DNA of 64,000 bases, taken from Cryobacterium glucosi (lineage in GTDB: Bacteria > Actinomycetota > Actinomycetes > Actinomycetales > Microbacteriaceae). The position numbers and the translations under genes were made by a program. Where the stretch lies: contig NZ_SOFS01000005.1 of NCBI RefSeq assembly GCF_004402235.1, positions 62,001 to 126,000 of the forward strand, read 5' to 3'. Positions 18,556 through 26,977 of this stretch are shown in pieces. The notes beneath the pieces were generated by a model. The model searched no databases, was not told where the DNA came from, and was given only the letters and a program-made list of their open reading frames with translations. How positions within the stretch are numbered: the first letter of the stretch is position 1; each line of letters starts with the position of its first letter.

Positions 18556-18783
18556 GCGGGCTTTCCTTCGTTGGGTGGCTGGAGCGCTTCGCTCGACCCG
18601 CGGAAGCCGTCATGGCCAGCGGATGCTGGCGAAAACAGTGCGCAGACAATAAATTTACAGTAGCTGCACATTCACGGCGCTCGCTGGGAGACGACTGGGA
18701 ACCAGCCGACATTCATCTCCCAGTCATCCCAGCGTACGACGTGCATTCCGGGTGTCACGCCAGCGGATGTCGGCCGGTGCGGT

Positions 18784-19422
18784 TCAGAGGTCGAGCGTCT
18801 CGTTCGGTTCGAGGGCGGAGAACTCCCCACCGACCTGTTCGGTCGCCGCGGTGATACGCAGATTGGAGAGGTCCTTGCCTGCGCGCGACAGCAGCATTTC
18901 GTGGGTCGGGAAGGTGCGGCGCGGCTTCACGGCGAGCACGTAGTCGATCACTTCACTGATCTTCAACCAGGGCGCGCCGGCCGGAACGGCGAGCGTGTCG
19001 ACATCCACTCCTGCCGGGACCGTGAAGGAATCGCCGGCGTAGTACAACCGGTCGTTGACGAGCACGCCCACGTTGTCGATCACGGGGATCGAGGAGTGGA
19101 TGACGGCGTGGGTGCGCCCGAAGAAGCGAAGGGTGAACTCGCCGACCGTCACGGTGTCGCCGTCGTGGACGACTTCGACGGGGTATCCCGATGCCGCTGC
19201 GACGACCCCCGCCGGTCCGAAGATCCGCACATCGGGGCTGAAGGCGATGATGCGGTCGAGCTGTTCGGGGGTCCAGTGGTCCGGGTGCTCGTGTGTGATG
19301 ACGACGGCATCCGCCCGTGCCGTGTCGGTCACTGCCGTCGTGTAGGAACCCGGATCGATGTAGAGCTTGCGTCCCGCTACCTCGACGATCAGGGCCGCGT
19401 GCTCGAGCTTGGTCAGTTTCAT
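18784..19422 (-). CDS. Metallo-beta-lactamase-fold hydrolase (UlaG-like)
   Basis: A 212-residue single-domain MBL protein. HEHPDHW provides the metal-binding HxHxDH variant, and further ligands are found in TH(AVIH) and the YYAGD motif with a C-terminal PTHEM. The start at ATG 19422 fits the family's first strand (MKLTKLEHAALIVE); the frame is open further but non-homologous. Relatives include UlaG lactonase and phosphodiesterase-like enzymes; the substrate cannot be assigned. It is monocistronic, reading away from the tRNA gene. Confidence 0.85.
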   Translation of the reverse strand: MKLTKLEHAALIVEVAGRKLYIDPGSYTTAVTDTARADAVVITHEHPDHWTPEQLDRIIAFSPDVRIFGPAGVVAAASGYPVEVVHDGDTVTVGEFTLRFFGRTHAVIHSSIPVIDNVGVLVNDRLYYAGDSFTVPAGVDVDTLAVPAGAPWLKISEVIDYVLAVKPRRTFPTHEMLLSRAGKDLSNLRITAATEQVGGEFSALEPNETLDL

Positions 19423-19512
19423 TTCGGTCCGTTCTGTCGGGTGTCTGGACCGAGCTAATACCCAGATGGCCGGGTGATGCAAGCCGACGACGTGCCGTGT
19501 CGTCTGCTCGGT

Positions 19513-19542
19513 TTGGAGCGGACCCGATCCGTGTGGCATACT
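19513..19542 (+). promoter_or_regulatory. Probable promoter of the tRNA-Glu gene
   Basis: TTGGAG (19513-19518) and CATACT (19537-19542) are 18 bp apart, and the tRNA 5' end lies 17 bp after the -10. This is a typical stable-RNA arrangement, although both hexamers are imperfect. Confidence 0.4.
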
Positions 19543-19559
19543 CGGTAAGTTGCAAAAAC

Positions 19560-19632
19560 GGCCCCATCGTTTAGCGGCCTAGGACATCGCCCTCTCACGG
19601 CGGTAACGCGGGTTCGAATCCCGCTGGGGTCA
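19560..19632 (+). tRNA. tRNA-Glu (anticodon CUC)
   Basis: The 73-base sequence folds into a complete cloverleaf. The acceptor stem is GGCCCCA/TGGGGTC with one G-U pair, the anticodon loop CTCTCAC sits on a CGCC/GGCG stem, and the T-arm is GCGGG-TTCGAAT-CCCGC. The discriminator is A and CCA is not encoded. A strong terminator follows 5 bp later. Its 3' part recurs at 47021, see the repeat entries. Confidence 0.95.
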
Positions 19633-19682
19633 CAATTGCCCGGTTCCCTTGAAAATAGAGGGAACCGGGCTTTCTTGTTTAA
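19608..19682 (+). repeat. Direct repeat copy A: tRNA 3' end plus terminator (putative attachment site)
   Basis: The T-arm, acceptor 3' strand and terminator of tRNA-Glu recur at 47021-47095 in the same orientation, with about eight differences over 75 positions. The first 16 bases are identical. tRNA 3' ends are standard integration sites for tyrosine-recombinase elements, so the two copies may mark the edges of an inserted island. No integrase gene is recognisable in between. Confidence 0.55.
19638..19678 (+). terminator. Intrinsic terminator of tRNA-Glu
   Basis: GCCCGGTTCCCT and AGGGAACCGGGC form a perfect 12-bp stem with a 9-base loop, followed by TTTCTTGTTT. This is a textbook rho-independent terminator. 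The same structure with a few changes occurs at 47051-47090. Confidence 0.92.
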
Positions 19683-19841
19683 GCGCCCCGGAAGGGTCGT
19701 TTTCGGGTTTGGCAATATTCTGGCAATATCCGATTTGCAGGCCATCTGATCGAGGGCCGTTGCGACACTGTCAGGTGCCCCAAGCCCAGCACGGGCGTGC
19801 AAGGCCTTGTGCCCGGCCGCAAACGAGTTCAGCGTGGGAGC

Positions 19842-20192
19842 ATGAGACGAATTATGTTCGGTGGCGCCTCGTTCTTGACGGCAGATCGAATCGGTGACGC
19901 ACTCGTTGCCCTTTTGGTCGTCCTCAATGTCAAGAGCTGCTCCGCGGTCGCGCGCATTCCCGTTGTTCTCATCAACGGCACGATCGTGACTGCAACGTTG
20001 CTCCTCGCACCGGCAAGCCCGTTCCTGGTCATTCCAGAAGAATCACCGTGGCCTGAACCCGATGCGTCGGAGACCGTCACTCACCTCTCGAATCTCGAAG
20101 TGCTGGCTTCCGCCCCGAGCCAGAACGGGTACCTGGAAACGATCGCAGTCCCGGACTGCGAATGGAGTGACCCGGACCTGGACGATCTCTGA
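19842..20192 (+). CDS. Hypothetical protein (116 aa)
   Basis: The product begins MRRIMFGGASFLTADRIGDA and looks like a small actinobacterial hypothetical family of a single alpha/beta domain followed by an acidic tail (ending SDPDLDDL). I remember similar short proteins from Microbacteriaceae and Micrococcaceae but no function. ATG 19842 follows GGGAG very closely; ATG 19854, 13 bp after the same GGGAG, is an equally good start. It is the first gene after the tRNA/terminator. Confidence 0.6.
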   Translation: MRRIMFGGASFLTADRIGDALVALLVVLNVKSCSAVARIPVVLINGTIVTATLLLAPASPFLVIPEESPWPEPDASETVTHLSNLEVLASAPSQNGYLETIAVPDCEWSDPDLDDL

Positions 20193-20374
20193 TGATGACG
20201 AAGTAGGTGCCAGACCGCGAACGGCACGTCTCCCTGGTGTAGCCAACGGGGGTCGGGATCGTGACGATGCGAATCTGTTTGTGCCGATTGATGTTATTCC
20301 GAAGTCGGTGGAGTACGTTGCGGATATGCAACGGAGGCGTGTGAACCAAGCAGGTAGTAAGAATCGCGGGTGCG

Positions 20375-21106
20375 ATGTCGATGCCTGACCGACTAGCCGC
20401 GACGGAGGACTCGTTGAACGCTCTGACGGGTGACGAATCGCGCCTGTATGAGCCCCTTCTGGCTCTGTTGCCTGTCGACGGGCTGTCCATCTCCACGTTC
20501 GGCCACATTCTCGCCGCTGAAACAATTTCCGCGAGCGACGCGCAATCGTTCCGGCTCGACGAGCTGCAATTCGATCTTGGTGAGGGCCCGTGCTGGGACG
20601 CGCTGGAGACTGCGGCGCCAGTCCTGGAGCCGGACATCCGTGAACGGCCCAACCACGTGTGGCCGGCCTTTTCGGAAGCAATCATCGCCGAAGATTTCGG
20701 TGCGCTCTTTGCTTTTCCATTGATGCTGGGCCCGCTGCGCATCGGGGCGATCGACCTGTACACGAACCACCCGTTTCGCCTCGGTGAGCAAGACATCCGG
20801 CACATCGAGATCCTCGCAACCGTGGTGAGCCGGATGGTTCTCTCTCGAGCTCTCCGGCTGTCCGAAAGTGACCTCGTGGGTGAGGCGGACACGGCCACCC
20901 GGCGGGCATTCTCTCGTCGGGAGATCCATCAGGCCACGGGCATGGTCCTGGCGCAGCTGGGCATTCCCGCCACGGATGCCTTCCTCGTGATCCAGGGACA
21001 TGCGTTCGCCGCCGGACGATCCATGCTCGACATTTCAGCCGAGATCATCGACCGTCGATTGAGCTTTGCCGTGAACGAAAAGCAGATCGAAGGGTCTCAT
21101 GATTGA
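20375..21106 (+). CDS. GAF-ANTAR transcription antitermination regulator 1
   Basis: Residues about 25-165 form a GAF sensor domain (LGEGPCWDAL is typical), and about 170-230 form an ANTAR RNA-binding domain with the pattern HQATGMVLAQLGI...AFLVIQGHAF. ANTAR proteins bind paired hexaloop hairpins in leader RNAs and prevent termination. Its stop overlaps the start of a second GAF-ANTAR gene by 8 bp, so the two are co-expressed and may heterodimerise. Signal and target are unknown; no adjacent leader hairpin pair was recognised. Confidence 0.9.
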   Translation: MSMPDRLAATEDSLNALTGDESRLYEPLLALLPVDGLSISTFGHILAAETISASDAQSFRLDELQFDLGEGPCWDALETAAPVLEPDIRERPNHVWPAFSEAIIAEDFGALFAFPLMLGPLRIGAIDLYTNHPFRLGEQDIRHIEILATVVSRMVLSRALRLSESDLVGEADTATRRAFSRREIHQATGMVLAQLGIPATDAFLVIQGHAFAAGRSMLDISAEIIDRRLSFAVNEKQIEGSHD

Positions 21107-21812
21107 CAGCACCCGCGAGGATCGCTTGATCGACACGTTCGCGACCCTCGCCGACACCCTCGTGGCCGACTATGACGTGGTCGATCTTCTGCAGACGCTG
21201 GTCGAGAGTTGCGCGGATCTCTTCGACATCTCGGCGGCGGGCATCCTCCTGGCGGATGCCGACGGCGAGTTGGAGGTGATCGCCTCGACCAGTGAGGCGA
21301 GCAGGCTCGTCGAAGTCATGCAATTGAGTGCCCGTGCGGGCCCCTGCGTGGAATCCTTCACGACAGGCTCTGTCGTATCGCTGCCGGACGTTGAGGACAG
21401 CCCTCCCGAGTGGCAACGTTTTCGGGACAGCGCCCGGGAACAGGGATTCGCTGCCGTCTTCGCCATCCCACTGCGGTTGCGCGAGACCACGATCGGTGCA
21501 CTCAACCTGCTGTCCAGCGTTCCCGGAGCCTTGCCGCCCCGAGACGTTCGAGCCGCACAGGCGCTAGCCGACGTGGCCACGATTGGAATCCTGCAGGAAC
21601 GCACGCTTCGGGAAAGCATGTCCGTTCGCGAACAGCTCACCAACGCACTGACGTCCCGAGTGGTGATCGAACAGGCCAAAGGCGTGCTTGCGCACTCTCG
21701 CGGCATCTCCATGGAGGAAGCGTTCATCCTGCTGCGGACGTACGCCCGAACCAACCGCTTGCTGTTGTCGAGAGTGGCCCAAGGTCTCGTTGACCAGACC
21801 CTTGTGATCTGA
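21099..21812 (+). CDS. GAF-ANTAR transcription antitermination regulator 2
   Basis: A 237-residue paralogue of the preceding protein: GAF domain about 12-165 (ARAGPCVESF motif), ANTAR domain about 175-230 (IEQAKGVLAHSRGISMEEAFILLRTYAR). This one lacks an obvious haem or cofactor motif. It overlaps the upstream gene by 8 bp. About 160 bp of apparently non-coding sequence with a small CGCCTG/CAGGCG hairpin near 21870-21890 separate it from the convergent DUF3105 gene. Confidence 0.9.
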   Translation: MIDSTREDRLIDTFATLADTLVADYDVVDLLQTLVESCADLFDISAAGILLADADGELEVIASTSEASRLVEVMQLSARAGPCVESFTTGSVVSLPDVEDSPPEWQRFRDSAREQGFAAVFAIPLRLRETTIGALNLLSSVPGALPPRDVRAAQALADVATIGILQERTLRESMSVREQLTNALTSRVVIEQAKGVLAHSRGISMEEAFILLRTYARTNRLLLSRVAQGLVDQTLVI

Positions 21813-21970
21813 GGCCTCCGGCCCGAGTTTGCCTCGGTGGCTCGCGCGCGGTGAGGGGCCGGACGCATATCGCCTGAAGGGGTCCAGGCGATGCTGTGCT
21901 CCTGGTTGGCGAGCCGAACCCGATGCGTGTCGCTCGGAAGACAATCGAGCGGGATCCGGATCGCGTTGGG

Positions 21971-22438
21971 TCAGGACACTTTGCCGGGACCGTCAAGGCC
22001 GACGGTGCAGGGCGAACCCGGTTCCGGAGCGGTTGTGGCCCCGCGGTACTGGGCAATGAATGCCGCGAGCCGGGGGTCGGAAGGGTCGCTGATGTCGAGC
22101 TGCGCGCCCCATGCCGATGCGACGATCGACGACGGGAGACCGGAGAACGGAGAGAGGATCGCGTATGTGGAGGGGATCACCTTGCGCAGCGCTGCGAGTT
22201 GATCACCCGTCACCGTTGAAGCGTCGTAGGCGACCCAGACGGCGCCGTGCTCGAGAGAGTGCACCGCATTCTCATTGGGGACGTTCTCGGAATACACGCC
22301 ACAGTTCAGGAGAGTGACGGAGTGGTCTCCGCCCACCGGTGGCAGCGCGTCGTATTTCACGGTCCCGGTGACGTGCTCGGATGTCTGGTTCGGAAAGGTC
22401 TGCACGCCGTCAACGGACGTCGGTGCCGCGCCGTTCAT
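21971..22438 (-). CDS. DUF3105 domain protein without membrane anchor
   Basis: The 155-residue product is almost exactly one DUF3105 domain: [47 protein letters not shown] and VASAWG are all present. Most actinobacterial relatives carry an N-terminal membrane helix, which is lacking here. The gene overlaps the preceding small membrane-protein gene by 29 bp, so the two may work together. It is last in the CcdA/redox operon. Conserved Cys and His residues suggest redox or metal handling; the function is unknown. Confidence 0.82.
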   Translation of the reverse strand: MNGAAPTSVDGVQTFPNQTSEHVTGTVKYDALPPVGGDHSVTLLNCGVYSENVPNENAVHSLEHGAVWVAYDASTVTGDQLAALRKVIPSTYAILSPFSGLPSSIVASAWGAQLDISDPSDPRLAAFIAQYRGATTAPEPGSPCTVGLDGPGKVS

Positions 22439-22616
22439 CGAATGCCGTGGCGTGTGGACGGAGGGCGGCGACTTCGGCGCGCAGGCGGGCGAGTTCCTGT
22501 TCTTCGGGACCGTCGGCTGTTTTGCCGCGGCCGCGTCCGCGCATCATGAACCACATCATCAGGCCCATGCCGACGGGGCAGATCAGGGCGGGGAGGATGT
22601 ACAGGAATTGCTGCAT
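22410..22616 (-). CDS. Small single-pass membrane protein
   Basis: A 68-residue protein with an N-terminal membrane helix containing [14 protein letters not shown] and a charged C-terminal helix likely to coil ([15 protein letters not shown]). The Met-rich membrane segment and the location with metal/redox genes recall the small DUF2933-type proteins of copper loci. It starts 2 bp after the stop of the thiol-redox gene and overlaps the DUF3105 gene. Role unknown; possibly the missing membrane anchor of the DUF3105 protein. Confidence 0.75.
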   Translation of the reverse strand: MQQFLYILPALICPVGMGLMMWFMMRGRGRGKTADGPEEQELARLRAEVAALRPHATAFDERRGTDVR

Positions 22617-22617
22617 G

Positions 22618-22902
22618 TCAGGATCCTTCTGGTTGGGTTGATTGGGTGGTTTTGACCATGGTGGTGAATTTCCGCCGGAGGGCGCGGGTCGACAGACGCC
22701 CGTGCGCGATCAGCCGGCCGTCGGCGACAAGCCCGGGGGTGAAGGCCAGGCGCTGCTCACGGGCGATCGCGCGGCCGGTGTCGCTGTTCACGTCGACCTC
22801 GTCGATCTGGAGGGCGAATTCGGCGGACAATTCGGCAAGTACTCTCTTTCCCGCGATACAGGAGGGGCAGTCGCCTTGAGTGAGCAGGGTCAGGGTGATC
22901 AT
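22618..22902 (-). CDS. Glutaredoxin-like thiol-disulfide protein (CPSC)
   Basis: A 94-residue thioredoxin-fold protein with the active-site motif DCPSC at residues 11-15 and a cis-Pro in FTPGLV. It belongs to the small glutaredoxin-like group acting in the cytoplasm. ATG 22902 overlaps the TGA of the upstream peroxiredoxin gene (ATGA). With CcdA it could pass electrons across the membrane to the anchored redoxin. A much longer frame to 23805 in this phase is an artefact over the neighbouring gene. Confidence 0.85.
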   Translation of the reverse strand: MITLTLLTQGDCPSCIAGKRVLAELSAEFALQIDEVDVNSDTGRAIAREQRLAFTPGLVADGRLIAHGRLSTRALRRKFTTMVKTTQSTQPEGS

Positions 22903-23570
22903 GACGTCGTATCGGTCTTCAGGTCGAGGAGAAGCTGGTCGACGGGCACGAACATGGTGTACTTCGGAGCCCCGCCGTAGTCGGCGCGCCATGTGATGGT
23001 GCCGTCGGGACCCACGAGGATGAAGCTGTGGCCATCGGTGCTGGTGCCCATCATGCCGAATTCGTTGGCGTGGTACTTTTTCGAAGTGACCAGGTCGGGG
23101 TCGGACAGGACCGGAGTTTTCAGGCCCATGTCGGTGGTTTTCCGAGCGATCTGCTGGGCCGGGTCGGTTGTGATGGACACGACGGCGTCGATTCCCGCGG
23201 CCTGGAGCTTCGCGGCGTCCGTTTCCAGGCTGGTGATCTGCGTCCAGCATGGTTCGCAGGCCAGGCCTTCCTGAAAGAAGAGCAGTACACTTTTGCCGGA
23301 GTAGTCGGCCAGGGACACCTGTCCGCCGGAGTTGTCGGCGAGCGTGAAGCCTGGTGCGACCTGACCGATGCCGGGGGTTCCGACGTCGTACGACGACTGC
23401 GTCGTCGTACCGGCGGCTGCCGTCTTCGGGGCGTTGGCGCTGGCGAAGACGCCGTATAGCCCGGCGAGGACGATGCCGGCGATCAGCAGCCCGGTGATCC
23501 AGCCGAACCAGCCGGGGCGGCGGGACCGGATGCTGGGGGACTGTTGCGTGTTTTTGGGGGCGGAACTCAT
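22899..23570 (-). CDS. Membrane-anchored peroxiredoxin/thioredoxin-like protein
   Basis: The 223-residue product has a cytoplasmic N-terminus, one membrane helix (about 22-45) and an extracytoplasmic AhpC/TSA-redoxin domain. The active-site region reads FFQEGLACEPCW, providing a CxxC pair near residue 104-107, and the C-terminal part has the family's FILVGPDGTI strand. It overlaps the ccdA-like gene by 4 bp. It probably receives electrons from the CcdA-like protein and reduces thiols or peroxides outside the membrane. Confidence 0.85.
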   Translation of the reverse strand: MSSAPKNTQQSPSIRSRRPGWFGWITGLLIAGIVLAGLYGVFASANAPKTAAAGTTTQSSYDVGTPGIGQVAPGFTLADNSGGQVSLADYSGKSVLLFFQEGLACEPCWTQITSLETDAAKLQAAGIDAVVSITTDPAQQIARKTTDMGLKTPVLSDPDLVTSKKYHANEFGMMGTSTDGHSFILVGPDGTITWRADYGGAPKYTMFVPVDQLLLDLKTDTTS

Positions 23571-24544
23571 TTGGTGGTGTCCTGTCCTGTGCGTGCGGGG
23601 GTTTCGAGGGCTGCATCGCTGCAGCAGCTGGATTCAGAGTCGGCGGACTGAGCCGGCCCGTCGGGTGTTGCCAAGGTTGGTTCCGGGGGCTTTGGCTCGG
23701 TGTGGCGGGTGGCGCGCCACACGAAATAGCCGCCGGAGGCAACCAGCGCGATCGCCACGGCCCAGCCGGGAAGCCAGGCGAGCGCCTTGGTCGCGACGGA
23801 GACACTGTGTTGGAGGTCGGCGCCGAACTGGGCGAGCCAGCCGCCTGAGGTCATGCCGGGTCCGACCGCGGCCTGGAAATAGGTGAGGATGGCCATCACG
23901 ATGAGTAGGACGGCGGAGGCGAAGCTGCCGACGGCGAGGCTGCGGCGGTACCGGCCCAGGTGCAGGGTGATCTGGCGTCCCTGAAGCCACTTGCTTGAGC
24001 CCCAGTCCCTGCGGTCCCAGACCAGCGCCAGGACGGCGAGGGGGGCGACCATTCCGGCCACATAGGTGAGGCCAACGGCCAGTGCCGCGGGGAACGAAGC
24101 CGTTGCGCCGGAGAGGACCGCTACGCCGATCAGTACCGGAGCGCAGCACGAGCTGGCCGCGCCGGAGAACACTCCGAGTCCGTAGACCGAGGCGAGGCCG
24201 TGACCGGCGGGAACGCGGCGGGCGAGCATCGGAAGCTGCAGCTTCCAGCCGAACAGCATTGCGATTCCTCCGATCAGCATTGCCGTGGCGGCGATCGTGA
24301 AGACGATCGCGTGCTGGCCGGAGATCAGGCCGATCAGGGCCGTTGCTCCCAAACCGATCGGCACGATGATGGTCGCGACCCCGGCAGCGAAGACCAAGGT
24401 CGCTCCCACGATGCCGGAACGCCGACGCATGCCCGACGCCAAGTAGGCGGGCAACATCACCGACACGCAACAGGGCGCGAGCAGGGCAACCAGGCCGCCC
24501 AGGAAGGCGGCGAGCAGAGTGCCGCCGAACAGTAGATTTTCCAT
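23567..24544 (-). CDS. CcdA/DsbD-type transmembrane electron transporter
   Basis: This 325-residue membrane protein has six to eight helices. Two conserved cysteine motifs lie in membrane helices, APCCVSVMLP and SSCCAPVLIG, as in CcdA, which shuttles reductant from thioredoxin to the outside. The C-terminal tail ends in a cytoplasmic Ser/Cys-rich stretch (SSCC). I start it at ATG 24544; upstream lies a palindromic operator. First gene of a five-gene overlapping operon. No haem-lyase genes accompany it, so thiol or metal homeostasis fits better than cytochrome maturation. Confidence 0.85.
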   Translation of the reverse strand: MENLLFGGTLLAAFLGGLVALLAPCCVSVMLPAYLASGMRRRSGIVGATLVFAAGVATIIVPIGLGATALIGLISGQHAIVFTIAATAMLIGGIAMLFGWKLQLPMLARRVPAGHGLASVYGLGVFSGAASSCCAPVLIGVAVLSGATASFPAALAVGLTYVAGMVAPLAVLALVWDRRDWGSSKWLQGRQITLHLGRYRRSLAVGSFASAVLLIVMAILTYFQAAVGPGMTSGGWLAQFGADLQHSVSVATKALAWLPGWAVAIALVASGGYFVWRATRHTEPKPPEPTLATPDGPAQSADSESSCCSDAALETPARTGQDTTK

Positions 24545-24585
24545 ATATTCGTCGCCTTCACTCGGGCCGCGTCCTGCGCGGACAT

Positions 24586-24614
24586 TCACCTATCCTCCTA
24601 AGGAGATTAGGTGA
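24586..24614. promoter_or_regulatory. Palindromic operator of the CcdA/redox operon (BlaI-type site)
   Basis: The 29-bp element is a near-perfect palindrome (12 of 14 pairs) between TCACCTA and TAGGTGA. It contains CCTAA-GGAGA-TTAGG at 24597-24611. The same CCTAA-N5-TTAGG design occurs before the blaI-like gene at 26163-26177. It lies 42 bp upstream of the ccdA-like start. Binding by the BlaI-like repressor is inferred. Confidence 0.65.
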
Positions 24615-24654
24615 TGGTGATGCAGTTGTCTAGCTGGCGTGCCGAAGCTGAAAG

Positions 24655-25728
24655 TCAGCTGGAGAAGCGACCCTCGTCCATGCTGTCGACGGCACACGGG
24701 GCATGCGCGGCGGGCGCAGGCGCAGGCGCGCTGCCGGAAGAAGAAAGGGACGCCGACAGGCTGGTTTCCGGCTCGGCGGGGCACAACGCGTGGTCCGCGC
24801 TCGTCACGGCCGGCCAGCCGAGGGCGAGTCCGGGCGCGACCAGCAGCAGCGCGATCGCGGCCGCTGCAACGCACGCGGGGACGCGACCCACAGACTGGCG
24901 TGGAGGGAGGAGTCGGCGGACGCGGGCCGCAGCCCCGGTTCCAGTGGCTCCGAGTGCGACGGCCGGCACTGCATGCGGCGGCACGGCTACGACGGCCAGG
25001 AGCGCCGCCGCGACCGTGAGCCGGTGAGTTCGTGCGGCAGCGACATCGTCGGCACGAAGTTCAACCAGGCGAGCCGTCTCCCGCGCAGCCAGCCGGAAAG
25101 GCGGGAGCCCGTGAAAGGCCTGCGACAGTGCCACGGAGAATGCCAGGGCGAGGTCATGCCGTTCAGTGAGGTGTGCGCGCTCATGGGCCAAAACCGCGAT
25201 GAGCTCCTCGTCCGTCAAAGCGTGAAGCGCGGCCGTGGTGGCTACAGTGCGCCGGTGGATTCCCGGCATGCAGTAAACCGCCGCTTCCGTGGAATCGAGG
25301 ATGACGATATCGCGATCGAAATCCGGGCGACCAACCATGTCCAGAACTCGACGATGTGCATTGCGCTCCCGTGACATCCGGGCGCCCGTTGATGCCAGGC
25401 CCCAGAAGCAGCGAGTGATGACGGCGCCGGCCAGCAGCGCCCCACCAATACCGACGGCGGCACCGGCCGGCGTCGAATACTGCTGTTGCAGCGCCATTGC
25501 ACAAGCCTGGAGGTCGTCGATGATGCCCTGTCCGCCCAGGCCGGCGATGGGAATCGCGAAGGACAGGCCGGCGAGGGCCAGCGAGCCCACGACCGCGACC
25601 GTCAGGGCCTGCCAGGACGCGATAGCGAGCCGAGGCGCGCGATCGACCCAGTTCGCGCGCAACAGGAGCCGGGGGGCGGCAAGGGAGAGCGCTATCGCGT
25701 ACACGGTCAGGATGATTGCGACAGTCAT
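24655..25728 (-). CDS. M56-family membrane metallopeptidase (BlaR1/MecR1-like)
   Basis: The 357-residue protein has four or five membrane helices and the zinc-protease motif HERAH (about residues 180-184) followed by the downstream glutamate region. It lacks a penicillin-binding sensor domain. Members of this group cleave a BlaI-type repressor upon signal. The gene overlaps the blaI-like gene by 4 bp, confirming the pair. The inducing signal is unknown; the neighbouring redox and metal genes suggest metal, thiol or envelope stress. Confidence 0.87.
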   Translation of the reverse strand: MTVAIILTVYAIALSLAAPRLLLRANWVDRAPRLAIASWQALTVAVVGSLALAGLSFAIPIAGLGGQGIIDDLQACAMALQQQYSTPAGAAVGIGGALLAGAVITRCFWGLASTGARMSRERNAHRRVLDMVGRPDFDRDIVILDSTEAAVYCMPGIHRRTVATTAALHALTDEELIAVLAHERAHLTERHDLALAFSVALSQAFHGLPPFRLAARETARLVELRADDVAAARTHRLTVAAALLAVVAVPPHAVPAVALGATGTGAAARVRRLLPPRQSVGRVPACVAAAAIALLLVAPGLALGWPAVTSADHALCPAEPETSLSASLSSSGSAPAPAPAAHAPCAVDSMDEGRFSS

Positions 25729-26090
25729 GACTCCGGCTCGTTGTCCTGCGCGGCGGAAAGCAAACGGCGGAGTTCGGCTGCTTCGTCGTCGGGCATTTCG
25801 TCGACGAAGCCCACGAGTGCTGCCGCCCGATCGTCGGCGAAGGACAGCGCCTCGCGGATGAGTCCGGACACATAATCGTCCCGGGTGGCCGCGGGACCAT
25901 AGCGGAATGCGCGGCCGTCCCGTTCCTTGCTGAGCCAGCCCTTGCGATTGAGGATCTCGGTGACCGTCTGCACGGTGTTGTAGGCGAGCCCGCGATCGAG
26001 CCTGTCGAGGATTTCCCGCACCAGGAGCGGGTCCTCGGCCTGCCAGACCTCGTTCATGATCGCGTTTTCCAGATCACCGAACTTTGCCAT
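25725..26090 (-). CDS. BlaI/MecI/CopY-family repressor
   Basis: A 121-residue winged-helix protein beginning with the family signature FGDLENAIMNEVW and AYNTVQTVTEILNRKGWL as recognition region, with an acidic C-terminal helix containing the protease-sensitive segment. It lacks the CopY CxC zinc motif, so it responds to the co-encoded M56 protease rather than directly to copper. First gene of the pair; its own operator lies about 70 bp upstream. Confidence 0.92.
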   Translation of the reverse strand: MAKFGDLENAIMNEVWQAEDPLLVREILDRLDRGLAYNTVQTVTEILNRKGWLSKERDGRAFRYGPAATRDDYVSGLIREALSFADDRAAALVGFVDEMPDDEAAELRRLLSAAQDNEPES

Positions 26091-26159
26091 CGTCGAGCCC
26101 TTTCGAAAATTGGTGTCCCTCGCGAACCGACCGGAAATGGGAGTTCACGTCAATCGTAG

Positions 26160-26180
26160 TCACCTAAGTTGATTAGGCGG
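26160..26180. promoter_or_regulatory. Operator of the blaI-M56 pair
   Basis: CCTAA-GTTGA-TTAGG (26163-26177) has the same two half sites and the same 5-bp spacer as the site before the CcdA operon, and both are preceded or followed by CACC/GGTG-like extensions. Two occurrences of this 15-bp design within 1.6 kb, each at a promoter, strongly suggest one repressor. Confidence 0.65.
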
Positions 26181-26230
26181 CCAGGGGCCGCGGAGTGCCA
26201 TGAACGCTCCGCGGCTTGTCAGGGGGTCGG

Positions 26231-26824
26231 CTACATGGTGGCCAGGATGTCCTGCATTTGTCTGATCTGCGCCGTCTGGTCGGCAATGATCTTCGTGGCC
26301 AATGCCTGTGCTTCCGGGTTCTGCCCGTCCTTGAGCTCGACGTTGGCCATGTCAATCGCGCCCTGGTGGTGCTGGATCATCTGCTGGAGGAACAGCTTGT
26401 CCGCGGCCGGGCCGGTCGCAGCGTCGAGCGCGGCCATGTCCCCATCGGTCATGGAACCTGAACTCATGTCCATTCCGGGCATGTTGGTGGCGGTCGCACC
26501 CCAGGCTGTGACCCAGGAGCTCATCATCGTGATCTCCGGCCCTTGGGCCGCCTTGATCTGCTCGGCGAGAGCGGTGACGCGTGGATCGACCCCGGTCTTG
26601 TCGAGCATGGTCTGGGCCATGGTGATCGCCTGCTGGTGGTGGTCGACCATCGGCATGGCGAACGAGACGTCGGCATCGTTGAACACCGCTGTCGATGCGG
26701 CGGGGGCGGAGGATGCGGATGCACTGGCGCCGCCGGCCGTGGTGGCACCGGCCGAACAGGCGGACAGGGCGATGGCTGCGGCTAGCGCGGTGGCGGTCAG
26801 GAGGGGAATGCGTAGGGAAATCAA
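26231..26824 (-). CDS. DUF305 lipoprotein
   Basis: A 197-residue exported protein with a lipoprotein signal ending in LSAC (Cys about 23), a Ser/Ala-rich linker and a DUF305 domain. That domain has the two paired histidine motifs MVDHHQQAITMAQ and MIQHHQGAIDMA plus many methionines. DUF305 proteins are ferritin-like four-helix bundles commonly found at copper loci; copper binding is probable but unproven. Transcribed alone on the minus strand, ending 54 bp from the blaI operator. Confidence 0.9.
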   Translation of the reverse strand: MISLRIPLLTATALAAAIALSACSAGATTAGGASASASSAPAASTAVFNDADVSFAMPMVDHHQQAITMAQTMLDKTGVDPRVTALAEQIKAAQGPEITMMSSWVTAWGATATNMPGMDMSSGSMTDGDMAALDAATGPAADKLFLQQMIQHHQGAIDMANVELKDGQNPEAQALATKIIADQTAQIRQMQDILATM

Positions 26825-26977
26825 GGGGAGTCCAATCTGTCAAACAAGGGTCGTGATTGTCGTCTGCGGAAGAAGATCCGGAGACAGCGAGCGTGCTCGC
26901 GGATGCAGCGAGACACGGAAATTGCTGGAATGGGGAGAGTCCGCCGCACCAGGTGGAGGCTCACAGCCGGTTGTTGA

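Noticed and set aside
19455..19802. Minus-strand frame across the tRNA-Glu gene
   Set aside because: It is antisense to a complete tRNA and its terminator; the translation (SGIRTRVTAV) is the usual false frame over tRNA genes.
19683..19841. Possible integrase remnant next to the tRNA
   Set aside because: Position is right for one, but no tyrosine-recombinase motif (R, HxxR, Y) can be read in any frame.
22618..23805. 395-residue protein in the phase of the CPSC gene
   Set aside because: Its first 300 codons are out of phase with the well-supported peroxiredoxin gene; only the C-terminal 94 codons are real.
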